Origin: an uncultured bacterium
GTDB lineage: Bacteria > Pseudomonadota > Alphaproteobacteria > Sphingomonadales > Sphingomonadaceae
NCBI GenBank assembly: GCA_903884945.1
Contig: CAISGR010000235.1
Location: 18,090-82,089, forward strand
Direction of reading: 5' to 3'
Length of the DNA stretch: 64,000 bases
Every line of letters begins with the position of its first letter. Positions within the stretch are counted from its first letter, which is position 1. The position numbers and the translations under genes were made by a program. Below the pieces are notes generated by a model. It saw nothing but the letters and a program-made list of their open reading frames with translations. It was not told the DNA's origin and did no database searches. Below are positions 43,440 to 52,751 of the stretch, piece after piece.

Positions 43440-44691
43440 CGGCGGCCGCGTCACAGGCCTCGGCGATGGCGGCGTAGATCATGTCGAGATCCTCGTCCTC
43501 GATGCAGTAGGGCGGCATGACATAAACCGTGTTGCCCAGCGGGCGAAGCAGCAGATCTTTACCCCGGAAAAGCGCGAGCAGGCGCGGGCCGAGATCGGAG
43601 AGATAATCGCCGGTATCGGCCGCGATCTCCAGCGCCGTGATCGTGCCGAGCGCCCGGGCGTTGCGAACCGCCCTGTGGCCGGCCAGGACGGCCAGGCGCG
43701 CCTGCTGGCGGGCGGCAAGGCTGGCGATGCGCTCGCGCACCGGCTCGTCGCCCCAGATCGCGAGATTGGCGTTGGCGGCCGCGCAGGCGATCGGGTTGGC
43801 GGTGTAGCTCGAGGAATGGAAGAACATCCGTGCGCGATCGGTCGACCAATGCGCCTCATAGATGGCCTCGGTCGCCATGGTGACGGCAAGCGGCACGGAG
43901 CCGCCGGTCAGGCCTTTCGAGAGGCAGAGGATGTCGGGCACGATCCCCGCCTGCTCGCAGGCCAGGAGCGTGCCGGTGCGGCCCCAGCCGGTCATGACCT
44001 CGTCCGCGATGAACAGCACGTCGTGCCGCGCGCAGATCGCCCGCATCTCGGCGAGCACGCGGGCGGGATAGATCAGCATCCCGCCCGCGCCGAGTATGAG
44101 CGGCTCGACGATCAGCGCGGCGGGTGCGGCGCGGCAGGCCGCTTCGAGCGCGTCGAGCGTCGCCTGTTCCCGGCCGGCAGCGGGGAAGGGCAACGTGCCG
44201 ACATCGAACAGCAGGGGCGCATAGGCCTGGTTGAACACGCCGCGCGCGCCGACCGACATCGCGCCGATCGTGTCGCCATGATAGCTGTGCTCGAGCACCA
44301 GGATGCGATGGCGGGACCCGCCGCGATGCGCCCAGAAGCCAAGCGCCATCTTCAGCGCGACCTCGACGCTGGTCGAGCCGGAATCCGAATAGAAGACGCG
44401 CGAGAGCGCAGGCGGCATGATCGCGGTCAGGCCCTGCGCGAGCGTTTCGGCGGGTTCGTGTGTCCAGCCGGCGAAGATGATCTGGTCGAGCTTCCCCGCC
44501 TGTTCGGCGATTGCCGCCATGATGCGCGGGTGGCGATGGCCGTGCGTCGTCACCCACCAGGAGGAGATCGCATCGACGATCCGCCGGCCATCCTGCGTGA
44601 ACAAAGCCGCGCCCTTGGCATGGGTGACGAGCGGAATCGGCTCGCCGAGCCCGTGCTGGGTGAAGGGGTGCCAGACGGGCGAGTCGTTCAC
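43432..44691 (-). CDS. bioA: adenosylmethionine--8-amino-7-oxononanoate aminotransferase
   Basis: Transfers the amino group of SAM to KAPA, giving DAPA, in biotin synthesis. 419 residues, PLP fold type I. Landmarks: [87 protein letters not shown] with the Schiff-base lysine at K259. W and H residues in [10 protein letters not shown] are specific for BioA over other class III transaminases. Its ATG overlaps the bioD stop (ATGA), and its end overlaps the FGE start. Confidence 0.96.
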   Translation of the reverse strand: MNDSPVWHPFTQHGLGEPIPLVTHAKGAALFTQDGRRIVDAISSWWVTTHGHRHPRIMAAIAEQAGKLDQIIFAGWTHEPAETLAQGLTAIMPPALSRVFYSDSGSTSVEVALKMALGFWAHRGGSRHRILVLEHSYHGDTIGAMSVGARGVFNQAYAPLLFDVGTLPFPAAGREQATLDALEAACRAAPAALIVEPLILGAGGMLIYPARVLAEMRAICARHDVLFIADEVMTGWGRTGTLLACEQAGIVPDILCLSKGLTGGSVPLAVTMATEAIYEAHWSTDRARMFFHSSSYTANPIACAAANANLAIWGDEPVRERIASLAARQQARLAVLAGHRAVRNARALGTITALEIAADTGDYLSDLGPRLLALFRGKDLLLRPLGNTVYVMPPYCIEDEDLDMIYAAIAEACDAAADA

Positions 44692-45317
44692 TGGAAATCC
44701 TCCAGGGCGAAATGGGCGGCAAAGGCGGCGCCAAGCGTTTCCGCGTCGAGCGGCGAGACATGCGGCAGGCGGCCGAGCCGCTTCACGCCGCCGATCCGGG
44801 CGATCGTCGCTTCGCTATGCTCCGCCGCCTCGCCAATAAAGGCGATGCCGAGGATCGGCACGCCCCGTCGCCGCAGCGCCTCGACCGACAGCAGGCTGTG
44901 GTTGATCGTGCCGAGCATGGTGCGCGCGACCAGCACCACCGGCAGGCCCCAGCGCGCGAAGAGATCGGCGAAGACCAGATCGCCGGCCAGCGGGACCAGC
45001 ACGCCGCCGGCACCCTCGATTACCAGCGGACCGTCAAAGGGCGGCGGATCCAGCCGGGCGGGATCGATCGCGACACCATCGATCTCGGCCGAACGGTCGG
45101 GCGAGCAGGGGGTGGTCAGCCGATAGGCCTCGGGCAGGATCCGGTGTGCCGGCAGGCCACCGAGTGCCGCCACCGTTGCCGTATCGCCGCCCCCGTCCAG
45201 CCCGGACTGGACCGGCTTCCAATAGGCAGCCCCCAGGGCCGCGGCGAGCGCCGCGGAGAACACCGTCTTGCCGACATCGGTGTCGGTACCGGTGACGACG
45301 AGCGCACGCGCCGTCAC
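44688..45317 (-). CDS. bioD: dethiobiotin synthetase
   Basis: Closes the ureido ring of dethiobiotin from DAPA, CO2 and ATP. 209 residues. The P-loop is [21 protein letters not shown] at the N-terminus, followed by YWKPVQSG and [12 protein letters not shown], all BioD signatures. The frame stays open far upstream through bioF in another phase; the real start is GTG 45317, which overlaps the bioF stop (GTGA). Middle gene of the biotin operon. Confidence 0.95.
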   Translation of the reverse strand: MTARALVVTGTDTDVGKTVFSAALAAALGAAYWKPVQSGLDGGGDTATVAALGGLPAHRILPEAYRLTTPCSPDRSAEIDGVAIDPARLDPPPFDGPLVIEGAGGVLVPLAGDLVFADLFARWGLPVVLVARTMLGTINHSLLSVEALRRRGVPILGIAFIGEAAEHSEATIARIGGVKRLGRLPHVSPLDAETLGAAFAAHFALEDFQ

Positions 45318-46438
45318 GCCAGTGCCTCCGCGATCGCGTCGGCCAGGCTGTCGATATGGGCCATGGTGAGGTTGAGGGTGATCGAAAGGCGCAGCCGCGA
45401 CGTGCCTTGCGGTACCGTCGGCGGGCGGATGCCGCGCACGTCGAAGCCGGCCGCCTGGACCGCCGCTGCCACGCGCATCGTCCGCGCGTCGTCGCCCAGG
45501 ACCAGCGGCAGGAGCTGCGATCCGGTCGGTGCGACGCCGCATCTGGCCAGGGCCCGTTCGGCGGCTGCGACCAGATCCCACAGCGCGGCGCGGCGGTCGG
45601 GTTCGTCGGCCAGGATCCGGAGGCTCTCGCGGACCGCGCTTGCCATCAGCGGCGATGGCGCGGTGGAGAAGATGAAGCCGCGTCCGCGATTGACCAGGAA
45701 GTCGCGCATCACCGCAGGCCCGCAGACCAGGGCGCCCTCGCAGCCCATCGCCTTGCCGCAGGTGTGCAGCGTGATGACATTCCCGCGACCGTCGAGCGCA
45801 TCGGCGAGGCCGCGTCCGTCCCGGCCGAACAGGCCCGTCGCATGCGCCTCGTCGATCAGCAGCATTGCCGCATGGCGCCCCGCGACCGCCGCCAGCGCGT
45901 CGAGCGGCGCCCGGTCGCCGTCCATGCTGTAGAGACTTTCGACGGCGATCCACGGGCGGCCACCGCCGCCGCCGCGCCGCCAGCGCGCGATCGCGTCGTC
46001 AAAGGCCTGGGCGTCGTTGTGCGCCGCTGGCACGCAGTCGGCGCGGCCGAGCCGCATGCCTTCATGCGCGCTGGCATGGATCAGCGCATCGTGAACCACC
46101 AGGTCGCCGCGCTGCGGCAGCGTCGCGAACAAGGCGGCATTGGCGGTGAAGCCGCTCGAAAAGAACAGAGCGGCTTCGGTGCCGAAAAAGGCCGCCGCTT
46201 CCTCCTCCAGCGCTTCATGTTCCGGGTGATTGCCGCGCAGGAGCCGCGATCCGCCCGAGCCGACCGGCACCCCGCGCGCGACGGCCGCAGTGACGGCGCT
46301 GGCCAGCCGCGGCGCAGCGGCGAGGGCGAGATAATCGTTGGAGGACACATCCACGCCGGTACGCGGCGCCAATGCACGCATTCTGTTCTGCGCGGCGAGT
46401 TGGGCGAGATCGGCCCTGAAGTTGCTGAGCAACGGCAT
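45314..46438 (-). CDS. bioF: 8-amino-7-oxononanoate synthase
   Basis: Condenses pimeloyl thioester with alanine to KAPA, the first committed ring step of biotin. 374 residues, alpha-oxoamine synthase family (same fold as hemA at 22.4 kb). Motifs: [61 protein letters not shown], and the PLP lysine K229 in [14 protein letters not shown]. First gene of bioF-bioD-bioA-FGE; bioB is not in the window. Confidence 0.95.
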   Translation of the reverse strand: MPLLSNFRADLAQLAAQNRMRALAPRTGVDVSSNDYLALAAAPRLASAVTAAVARGVPVGSGGSRLLRGNHPEHEALEEEAAAFFGTEAALFFSSGFTANAALFATLPQRGDLVVHDALIHASAHEGMRLGRADCVPAAHNDAQAFDDAIARWRRGGGGGRPWIAVESLYSMDGDRAPLDALAAVAGRHAAMLLIDEAHATGLFGRDGRGLADALDGRGNVITLHTCGKAMGCEGALVCGPAVMRDFLVNRGRGFIFSTAPSPLMASAVRESLRILADEPDRRAALWDLVAAAERALARCGVAPTGSQLLPLVLGDDARTMRVAAAVQAAGFDVRGIRPPTVPQGTSRLRLSITLNLTMAHIDSLADAIAEALA

Positions 46439-46552
46439 GGCGCGCGCTGTAGCGGCACCGGATCGGGATGACGATGGGGGGATGATGCGTGTTGCGCCGG
46501 ATGAAGCGCGGGGCTGGTGGATCCGGCGCCGCGCCGCCGAAACATCGCTTCG

Positions 46553-48559
46553 TCACGGAAGAGCGGGTCGCCTGAAGGGATCCGATGCCGTGGCATAATG
46601 CGCCATCGCCATGGTGGTGAGCTGGGCGTTGACGCGGATGCAACTCGTGAAGGTGCTCGCGTCCGTCACCAGCACATTGGCCGTGCCATGGACCCGGCAA
46701 TCGAGATCGACCACACCCTTGTCCGGATCGGCGTTGCGCGCGTTGCCGCCCTGTGGGTGCGAGCTCGAGAGGGTGACGTCGTCGGCCTCGTGGATGTGGC
46801 GCGCGAAGAAGGCATCGATATCCTCGCCCTTGCGCAGCGTCAGCCCCCGCGCGAGCGCCGGATAGACTTCCTCCGCGCCGCCGGCGAAATGCACGCGGGC
46901 GAGCGTGGCGAGCGCGCGGCGGAGCAGCGGCAGCTCGACATCGGCGCGCAGCTTGAAGTGGAGGTTGCCGCCGATCAGCCGGCCTTGCCGGTCGGCGGGA
47001 ATGAGGATGCCGGCGGAAACCATCCGGCTATAGTTCAGCATGCGCGCGGCATGGTCGCCGAACCAGCCGGGCATCAGCGTCGACATGCTCATCGGCGGCT
47101 GGAAATGCGATTCGAGCAGGAAATCGCCGCGATCGACATAGGTCGCCATCTGGTCCTCGTCCCAGGCGCGGATCATGCCCGGCATCAGCGCGACCACCGG
47201 GCAGGCGATGTTGAGCGAGATGCCCTCGCCGGTGCCGGCGATGCCGCTGCCGTGCAGGATGCGGCTCGAGGCCATCGTGCCGGCGGCCACGACAACTCCC
47301 TTCGTCGCCATGATCTTGTGGCGCGTGCCGTCGGGCCGGAGCACCTCCACGCCGGTTGCAACACGCTGCCCGTCGAGATCGGGGGAGCCCCAGAGGATCC
47401 GCTCGACCTTCGTCTCCGCGAGGATGCGCGCGCCCGATCGCCGGGCGTCGATGAGGAAGGACTGGGCCATGCCCTGCTTGCGGCCATAGGGGCAGCCGGT
47501 ATTGCAATAGCCGCAATAGGCGCAGTCGGCGTGGATGCCGCGCGGCCCGTAATTCTTCCTGAACCAGACGGCCGGCGCGGCCGTATCCATCGGATCGCCG
47601 CTGGCGGCGGCATGGGCAGCCCAGCCGTCCAGCAGGTGGGTGCCGTTGTTCCGGCCGCTCTTCGGATCGATCTGCTCGATCCCCAGGCGGGTCTCCACGG
47701 CGTGATAGGCGGCTTCGAAGCGTGCGGTGTCGACCGGCGCCCCGAGCGCGTTCCAGGTAGCGAAGACGTTGTTCGCCTGCGGGTGCGTCAGGCCGGGCTG
47801 CTGCACGCGTAGCGCAATGCCGTTGTTGATCACGGTCGAGCCGCCGACACACCGGCCCTGGAAGATGACGATGTCATGGTCGCGACTGGTCTGGACGCCG
47901 CCATCGACGAACAGCCGCGCGGTCATGCGGCGCTCCTCATGGGTGAGCGCGCCGGACGGATAATGCGCGCCCGCCTCGATCACCAGCACGTCATGGTGAT
48001 GCGCCAGGTTGGCGGCGGCAACCGCGCCGCCGGCGCCTGAGCCGATGACGATGACCTCGGCCGAGGCCGGCGCCTCGCTCGCATCGAGCACGTCGTCATG
48101 CGCCAGATCGCGCCCCGGGAAGAGCTTGATTTCCACGTCGCCGGGTCCGCGCCTGCGCTGGTGGGGCAACTCGAAGCCGATCGCGTTCAGCACCGGGTTG
48201 TCGTCATTGTCCGCTTCCGCGGCACCGACCCAGTGGCCGTAATAGCCGGCATAGACGACGCCGCGGATACGGGCGAGGTCCTGCATCAGGTTGTTGTTCG
48301 ACCGTTCGAGCCGCTTCGCCACGCGCCGCGCGCGCCATGCTGGCCCAAGCAGCAGGAACAATGGGCCCCCCATGAAAAAACAGATCAGATAGAGGGTGAA
48401 GCCGAGCTCCTTCGCCTTGCCGCCCTCGACCATGCCGAACTGGTGCTGGAGGTTGGCGACCACCCGATCGGGCGGGATCTTCATGTCGACGCCGTGGAAC
48501 AACGCCTCGGTCAGTGCCTTCAGAATCGCTGCCTGCAGCGAATTGAACGGTACGCGCAT
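46553..48559 (-). CDS. GMC-family FAD oxidoreductase with cysteine cluster
   Basis: About 668 residues. The first 150 residues form a helical N-terminal domain with one membrane-like segment (LGFTLYLICFFMGGPLFLLLG). The FAD-binding core starts with AEVIVIGSGAGGAVAAANLAHHH and has GRCVGGSTVINNGIALRV. A cysteine-rich loop (DCAYCGYCNTGCPYGRKQG) with four close cysteines suggests a metal or iron-sulphur site, as in the long-chain alcohol oxidase branch. The C-terminal catalytic part is SSSHPQGGNARN and VTDASTFTSCIRVN. ATG 48559 is the likely start; upstream frame is open but atypical. Substrate unknown; alcohol or sterol-like. Divergent from the sigma factor. Confidence 0.85.
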   Translation of the reverse strand: MRVPFNSLQAAILKALTEALFHGVDMKIPPDRVVANLQHQFGMVEGGKAKELGFTLYLICFFMGGPLFLLLGPAWRARRVAKRLERSNNNLMQDLARIRGVVYAGYYGHWVGAAEADNDDNPVLNAIGFELPHQRRRGPGDVEIKLFPGRDLAHDDVLDASEAPASAEVIVIGSGAGGAVAAANLAHHHDVLVIEAGAHYPSGALTHEERRMTARLFVDGGVQTSRDHDIVIFQGRCVGGSTVINNGIALRVQQPGLTHPQANNVFATWNALGAPVDTARFEAAYHAVETRLGIEQIDPKSGRNNGTHLLDGWAAHAAASGDPMDTAAPAVWFRKNYGPRGIHADCAYCGYCNTGCPYGRKQGMAQSFLIDARRSGARILAETKVERILWGSPDLDGQRVATGVEVLRPDGTRHKIMATKGVVVAAGTMASSRILHGSGIAGTGEGISLNIACPVVALMPGMIRAWDEDQMATYVDRGDFLLESHFQPPMSMSTLMPGWFGDHAARMLNYSRMVSAGILIPADRQGRLIGGNLHFKLRADVELPLLRRALATLARVHFAGGAEEVYPALARGLTLRKGEDIDAFFARHIHEADDVTLSSSHPQGGNARNADPDKGVVDLDCRVHGTANVLVTDASTFTSCIRVNAQLTTMAMAHYATASDPFRRPALP

Positions 48560-48765
48560 GGTGGTTCGCCCCCCGATATGCCCCAGTGGCGAACGTAGCG
48601 CGCTTTGAGCGCGACGGCGAGTGGGCCCAAGCGGCGGGATGCTGGACCCCGGCGCCGCGGGCACAGCCGCGCCCGGATGGAAAGCCTTTGTTATCGTCAT
48701 CTTGTCACAATCGGCATTAGCCGCGTAGACACGCCCTCCACGCTCACGACGGGGAAACTGGGGCG

Positions 48766-49296
48766 GTGGAGAACGCGAACATCGATGTGAAAGAAAGCGA
48801 CCTTGTCACCGCGTTCATGACGCACCGGGCAAAGCTCGCCCGGTTCCTCCGCCTTCGCTGCGGCGAGGAGAATGTCGACGATCTTTTCCATGAATTGTGG
48901 CTGAAGGCGCGTGCGGTGGAGACGCCCATCGACCGTCCTCTGGCCTATCTCTATCGGATGGCCGACCGGCTCGTGCTCGATGGCCGGCGCGGGGCGGCGC
49001 GCGGCCGGTCGCGCGACCGCGACTGGGGTTATGTCCATGACCGCCTCAGCGAGGCGGTCGAGCCGCCGACGGCCGAGCGCACGCTGATCGCGCGCGAGCG
49101 GCTGACCGCAGCCGATGCCGCGCTGAAAGGCGTTGGAGAGCGAGCGGCGCGAATCTTCCGGCGCTACCGGATCGACGGCATGGACCAGCGTGGAATCGCG
49201 CAGGAACTCGGCGTCAGCGTCAGCACGGTGGAGAAGGATCTGCGCAAAGCCTATGATGCGCTCTTGTCGCTTCGCGAGCGTCTCGATGAGGAATGA
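48766..49296 (+). CDS. ECF sigma factor, FecI type
   Basis: 176 residues. Region 2: DLVTAFMTHRAKLARFLRLRCGEENVDDLFHELWLKA, then LAYLYRMADRLVLDGRR; region 4 helix-turn-helix: RYRIDGMDQRGIAQELGVSVSTVEKDLRKAYDAL. This region 4 with the STVEKDL pattern is typical of FecI-like iron-starvation sigma factors controlled by a FecR. Start is a GTG at 48766 with G-rich sequence upstream. First gene of the surface-signalling locus; 36 bases precede the anti-sigma gene. Its own promoter was not clearly seen. Confidence 0.93.
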   Translation: MENANIDVKESDLVTAFMTHRAKLARFLRLRCGEENVDDLFHELWLKARAVETPIDRPLAYLYRMADRLVLDGRRGAARGRSRDRDWGYVHDRLSEAVEPPTAERTLIARERLTAADAALKGVGERAARIFRRYRIDGMDQRGIAQELGVSVSTVEKDLRKAYDALLSLRERLDEE

Positions 49297-49332
49297 ACCC
49301 CGGCCCTGCGTCATACAGGCGAGGAGAGACCG

Positions 49333-50307
49333 ATGACCGGCGCCAGGGCGACGACAAGGCAGGAGGCGATCGATTGGGCGATCCGCGCCCAGGACGCGGC
49401 GTTCGACGATTGGGAGGCGTTCGCTGACTGGCTCGCGGCCGACCCCTATCATGCCATCCTCTACGATCAGGTAACGATCGGTGCCGACGAGGCTGCGCGT
49501 GCGCCGCAGCAGGACGTTCCATCAACGTCTGCGTCATCCGCCCGCGCTGCAGCGCTGCCAACGGTGCGGCGCCCGCGACGCTGGCTCCCCTTTGCCTTGG
49601 CCGCCAGCCTCGTCGCCACCATCGGTGGCGGGCTTGCGCTCTATCAGGGAAGGTCTGCCCCGGCATTCTATACGATATCGACGGCCGCGGGCGGGCGGCA
49701 GTCGGTCGATCTGGCCGGTGCCGTCCGGATGGAGCTGAACGGCGATACGCGCATCACGCTCGACCGCAACGATCCCCGCTTCGCGCGGCTGGATCAGGGC
49801 GAGGCGATGTTCACCGTCGTGCACGATCCGAAGCGGCCGTTCGAACTCCATGTCGGTACCATGCTCGTGACTGACATCGGTACGGTGTTCGATGTCGAGC
49901 AATATGATGCGGGCATGCGCGTCGCGGTAGCGCACGGGGCGGTTCGCGTCACGACAGGGGGCGGGTCGGTCGCGGTTGCAGCGGGAAGCGCGGTTACGGT
50001 CGGCGAGGACGGCGTCGCGGTCATGCGGCACGATCAGGATGCGCACAGCGTGGGCGCCTGGCGTGACGGCCAGATCGATTTCGCGGACATCTCGCTGGCG
50101 CAACTGGCCTCGCGCCTGCACCGGGCGAGCGGGGCCCGTATCTCGGTCGCGCCGGAGATCGCCAACCGGCGGGTCTCGGGCAGCATCGTCTTCGACGGCG
50201 ATCGCGACGCGGTCTTGCGCGGGCTTGGGCCCGTGCTGGGGGTGTCGGTCGGACGCGGGGACGAGGGCTGGGTCTGGAGCGGACGTGCCGGTGCGAAGCC
50301 GTCCTAG
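49333..50307 (+). CDS. FecR-type anti-sigma factor
   Basis: 324 residues. An N-terminal sigma-binding DUF4880 part (AIDWAIRAQDAAFDDWEAFADWLAADPYHAILYDQV), one membrane helix at about 81-103 (RRWLPFALAASLVATIGGGLALY), then the periplasmic FecR domain (TAAGGRQSVDLAGAVRMELNGDTRITLD, FELHVGTMLVTDIGTVFDVEQYDAGMRVAVAHGAVRV) and a C-terminal STN-like module (ASRLHRASGARISVAPEIANRRVSGSIVF) that should touch the receptor. It links the receptor below to the sigma factor above. GAGGAGAG before ATG 49333. The end overlaps the receptor start by 17 bases. Confidence 0.93.
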   Translation: MTGARATTRQEAIDWAIRAQDAAFDDWEAFADWLAADPYHAILYDQVTIGADEAARAPQQDVPSTSASSARAAALPTVRRPRRWLPFALAASLVATIGGGLALYQGRSAPAFYTISTAAGGRQSVDLAGAVRMELNGDTRITLDRNDPRFARLDQGEAMFTVVHDPKRPFELHVGTMLVTDIGTVFDVEQYDAGMRVAVAHGAVRVTTGGGSVAVAAGSAVTVGEDGVAVMRHDQDAHSVGAWRDGQIDFADISLAQLASRLHRASGARISVAPEIANRRVSGSIVFDGDRDAVLRGLGPVLGVSVGRGDEGWVWSGRAGAKPS

Positions 50308-52654
50308 CCGTTCTGCCATTGCCTGTGGTGCTGCGTTTCTGAGTGTGGCCGCGGCCGCGGCCGCGCCGCGATATCGGTTCGATCTGTCCGCAGGGCCGCT
50401 GGCCAGGAGCGTCGCCCGGATTTCCGCGCAAGCGCGGGTCACCATCGTGACGGTGGACCCCGCGCTGCTGGCTGCATCCGGCCCGCCGCTCCATCTCGAC
50501 GGAACGGTCGAGGAGGCGCTGTCGTGCCTCCTCGAGAGGACGCCGGCGCGGGCCGTGCGCATCACCGGATCGAGCTGGCGGATCGTCTCCCGCGGCCGGG
50601 CGCGGACGGCGCACCGACCGGGGCCCCCCGTCGTTCCCGACATGGCGGACGTCGTGGTCATCGGCAGCAAGCACAAGGTGCTGCTCTCAGCTTATCCCGC
50701 CAGCATCTCGCGCGTCGACGGCCCCGCGCTGAACCGCTTCGGGAGCACCCCCGATACGAATGCGATCACGCGCCTTGCCCCGAGCGTTCAATCGACTCAC
50801 CTTGGCCCCGGTCGCGACAAGCTGTTCCTGCGCGGCATCGCTGACAGCAGCTTCAACGGATCGGGCGCGGCGCTGGTCGGGCTCTACGTCAACGATGTCC
50901 GGCTGACCTACAACGCACCCGACCCCAATTTGCGGCTGTACGATGTGGACCACATCGAAATCCTCGAGGGGCCGCAGGGTACGCTCTACGGCGCCGGGTC
51001 GATGGCTGGCCTGATCCGGGTCACGCCGCGCGCGCCCGATCCCGATGCGCGATCGGGCGAAGCCTGGCTCGGCGGGTCGACCGTGGCGCACGGGGCGGTG
51101 GGGGGCGATATCGGCGGGATCGTCAACCTGCCGCTGTTCGGGGGCGGCGCAGCGTTGCGGCTGGTCGGCTACCGCGCGCACGACGCCGGGTATATCGACG
51201 ATGTCGCGCGCGCGCGACGCGACGTGAACGGCTCCGACACGCTTGGCGGGCGCGCGGCCTTGCGGGTAGGGCTTAGCGATCATTGGAAAGTCGATATCGG
51301 CGGCATCCTTCAGGACATTCGCAATCGCGATGCGCAATATGCCGTGCGCGGCCTGCCGCCGCTGTCCCGCTCGAGCGTCGAGGCGCAGCCATCGTCGAAC
51401 CTGTTCCGGACCGGCTATGTTACCGTCACCGGCAGGGTCGGCGGCGTCGATCTCACTTCCACCACCGATATCGTCGGGCAGAGATTGAGCCAGTCGTTCC
51501 TGCCGGACGATGGCAATCCGAGTGGCCTCTATCGGCAGCGCGACGCGATTCGCCTGATATCCGAGGAAATCCGGTTGTCGAGCCGCGCGGGCATGGCTGT
51601 GGGCTGGGCCGCAGGGTTGTCGGTGCTCGACAGCAGGGCGGAACAGATCCGCACCATCTCGCTCGACGGATTCGACCGCTCGCTCGGGCGGGCGCACAAC
51701 GGCCTGACGGAAATCGCCGCCTTCGGAGAGCTGACGGCAAGGCTGACCAGACGCCTGTCGTTGACCATGGGCGGCCGGCTGACGGCGGTTCGCCTCGCCG
51801 GTCTTGCCAGTGGGGCTCAGGAAAAGGGCGGCGACGCATCCAAGCTTCCCGTCGGCAGCGAGCCGCATTTGAGCGGCGTGCGGCACGAATATTTCGCGGT
51901 GCCGTCCCTGGCGCTGGGCTGGTCTCCAACCCCGCAGTGGCTGGTCTTCGCGCGTTTCAGCAAGGGGTATCGTCCCGGCGGGCAAACCGCGAGCGGGATC
52001 ATCGAGCGCTACGATGCCGATCGGATCGACAGTCTCGAGATCGGGCTGCGGCTGGCGCCGCATGGCCCCGCGCGACTATCGGCTCAAGTCTCCGCCGCGA
52101 TCAGCGGCTGGCAGCATGTTCAGGCGGACATCCTTTCCCCCAACGGGCTGCCCGTGACCCAGAATATCGGCAATGGCGCGGTGCGGTCGCTATCCGCGAG
52201 CATGCGCTGGAAGCCGGGCAAGGCGCTTGCGGCAACACTTGCCGGAACGCTCGCGACAGCGACGGTAAGGGGCTATGACGTGACGGTCGATCGCGTGATC
52301 CGGACGTCGCTTCCCAATGTGGCGCGGGATACCCTATCCGCTTCGCTCGACTATACCCACGCCTTCGCCGACTACCATCGCATCGCCTTGGGGCTCTCGC
52401 TCAACCATGTCGGCCGCTCGGTGCTGGGCAGTGGCAGCGAGTTGTCGCAAGTCAGGCAGGGTGGGTACTGGCTGCTCTCCAGCGGCGCCGACCTGAGCTT
52501 TGGGGCGAATACTATCTCGTTCGACATCGACAATCTGCTCGATTCCGCCGCCAACAGCTTCGCCTTCGGCACACCCACCTTCAAATACGAGAACCACCAG
52601 GTAACGCCGCTTCGTCCCCGCACCGTCCGCCTGGGGCTGCGCCGCCGCTTCTGA
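50291..52654 (+). CDS. FecA-type TonB-dependent receptor with STN signalling domain
   Basis: 787 residues from GTG 50291 (a GTG two codons earlier is possible). Order: signal peptide (AIACGAAFLSVAAAAAA), STN domain (YRFDLSAGPLARSVARISAQARVTIVTVDPALLAA, LHLDGTVEEALSCLLERT), TonB box and plug (DVVVIGSKHKVL, LRGIADSSFNGSGAALVGLYVNDVRL, IEILEGPQGTLYGAGSMAGLIRVTPR), then a 22-strand barrel ending VRLGLRRRF with terminal Phe. The STN domain is what FecR reads through the periplasm. The plug text fits the generic IAEISRE-like sphingomonad receptors, so the ligand may be a plant compound or siderophore; unknown. Confidence 0.92.
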   Translation: MRSRPSRSAIACGAAFLSVAAAAAAPRYRFDLSAGPLARSVARISAQARVTIVTVDPALLAASGPPLHLDGTVEEALSCLLERTPARAVRITGSSWRIVSRGRARTAHRPGPPVVPDMADVVVIGSKHKVLLSAYPASISRVDGPALNRFGSTPDTNAITRLAPSVQSTHLGPGRDKLFLRGIADSSFNGSGAALVGLYVNDVRLTYNAPDPNLRLYDVDHIEILEGPQGTLYGAGSMAGLIRVTPRAPDPDARSGEAWLGGSTVAHGAVGGDIGGIVNLPLFGGGAALRLVGYRAHDAGYIDDVARARRDVNGSDTLGGRAALRVGLSDHWKVDIGGILQDIRNRDAQYAVRGLPPLSRSSVEAQPSSNLFRTGYVTVTGRVGGVDLTSTTDIVGQRLSQSFLPDDGNPSGLYRQRDAIRLISEEIRLSSRAGMAVGWAAGLSVLDSRAEQIRTISLDGFDRSLGRAHNGLTEIAAFGELTARLTRRLSLTMGGRLTAVRLAGLASGAQEKGGDASKLPVGSEPHLSGVRHEYFAVPSLALGWSPTPQWLVFARFSKGYRPGGQTASGIIERYDADRIDSLEIGLRLAPHGPARLSAQVSAAISGWQHVQADILSPNGLPVTQNIGNGAVRSLSASMRWKPGKALAATLAGTLATATVRGYDVTVDRVIRTSLPNVARDTLSASLDYTHAFADYHRIALGLSLNHVGRSVLGSGSELSQVRQGGYWLLSSGADLSFGANTISFDIDNLLDSAANSFAFGTPTFKYENHQVTPLRPRTVRLGLRRRF

Positions 52655-52751
52655 CCCGCCGTTTACGGTTTGCCGCGACGCACGGCGTCGAAGAGGCAGA
52701 AGGGGCGCGTCCGGTCGTGATGCAGCCCTCCGAAAATCGGGGATCAGCTAC

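Noticed and set aside
48702..48730. TTGTCA-N17-GTAGAC as promoter of the ECF sigma gene.
   Set aside because: The -10 hexamer is poor; could not be distinguished from chance.
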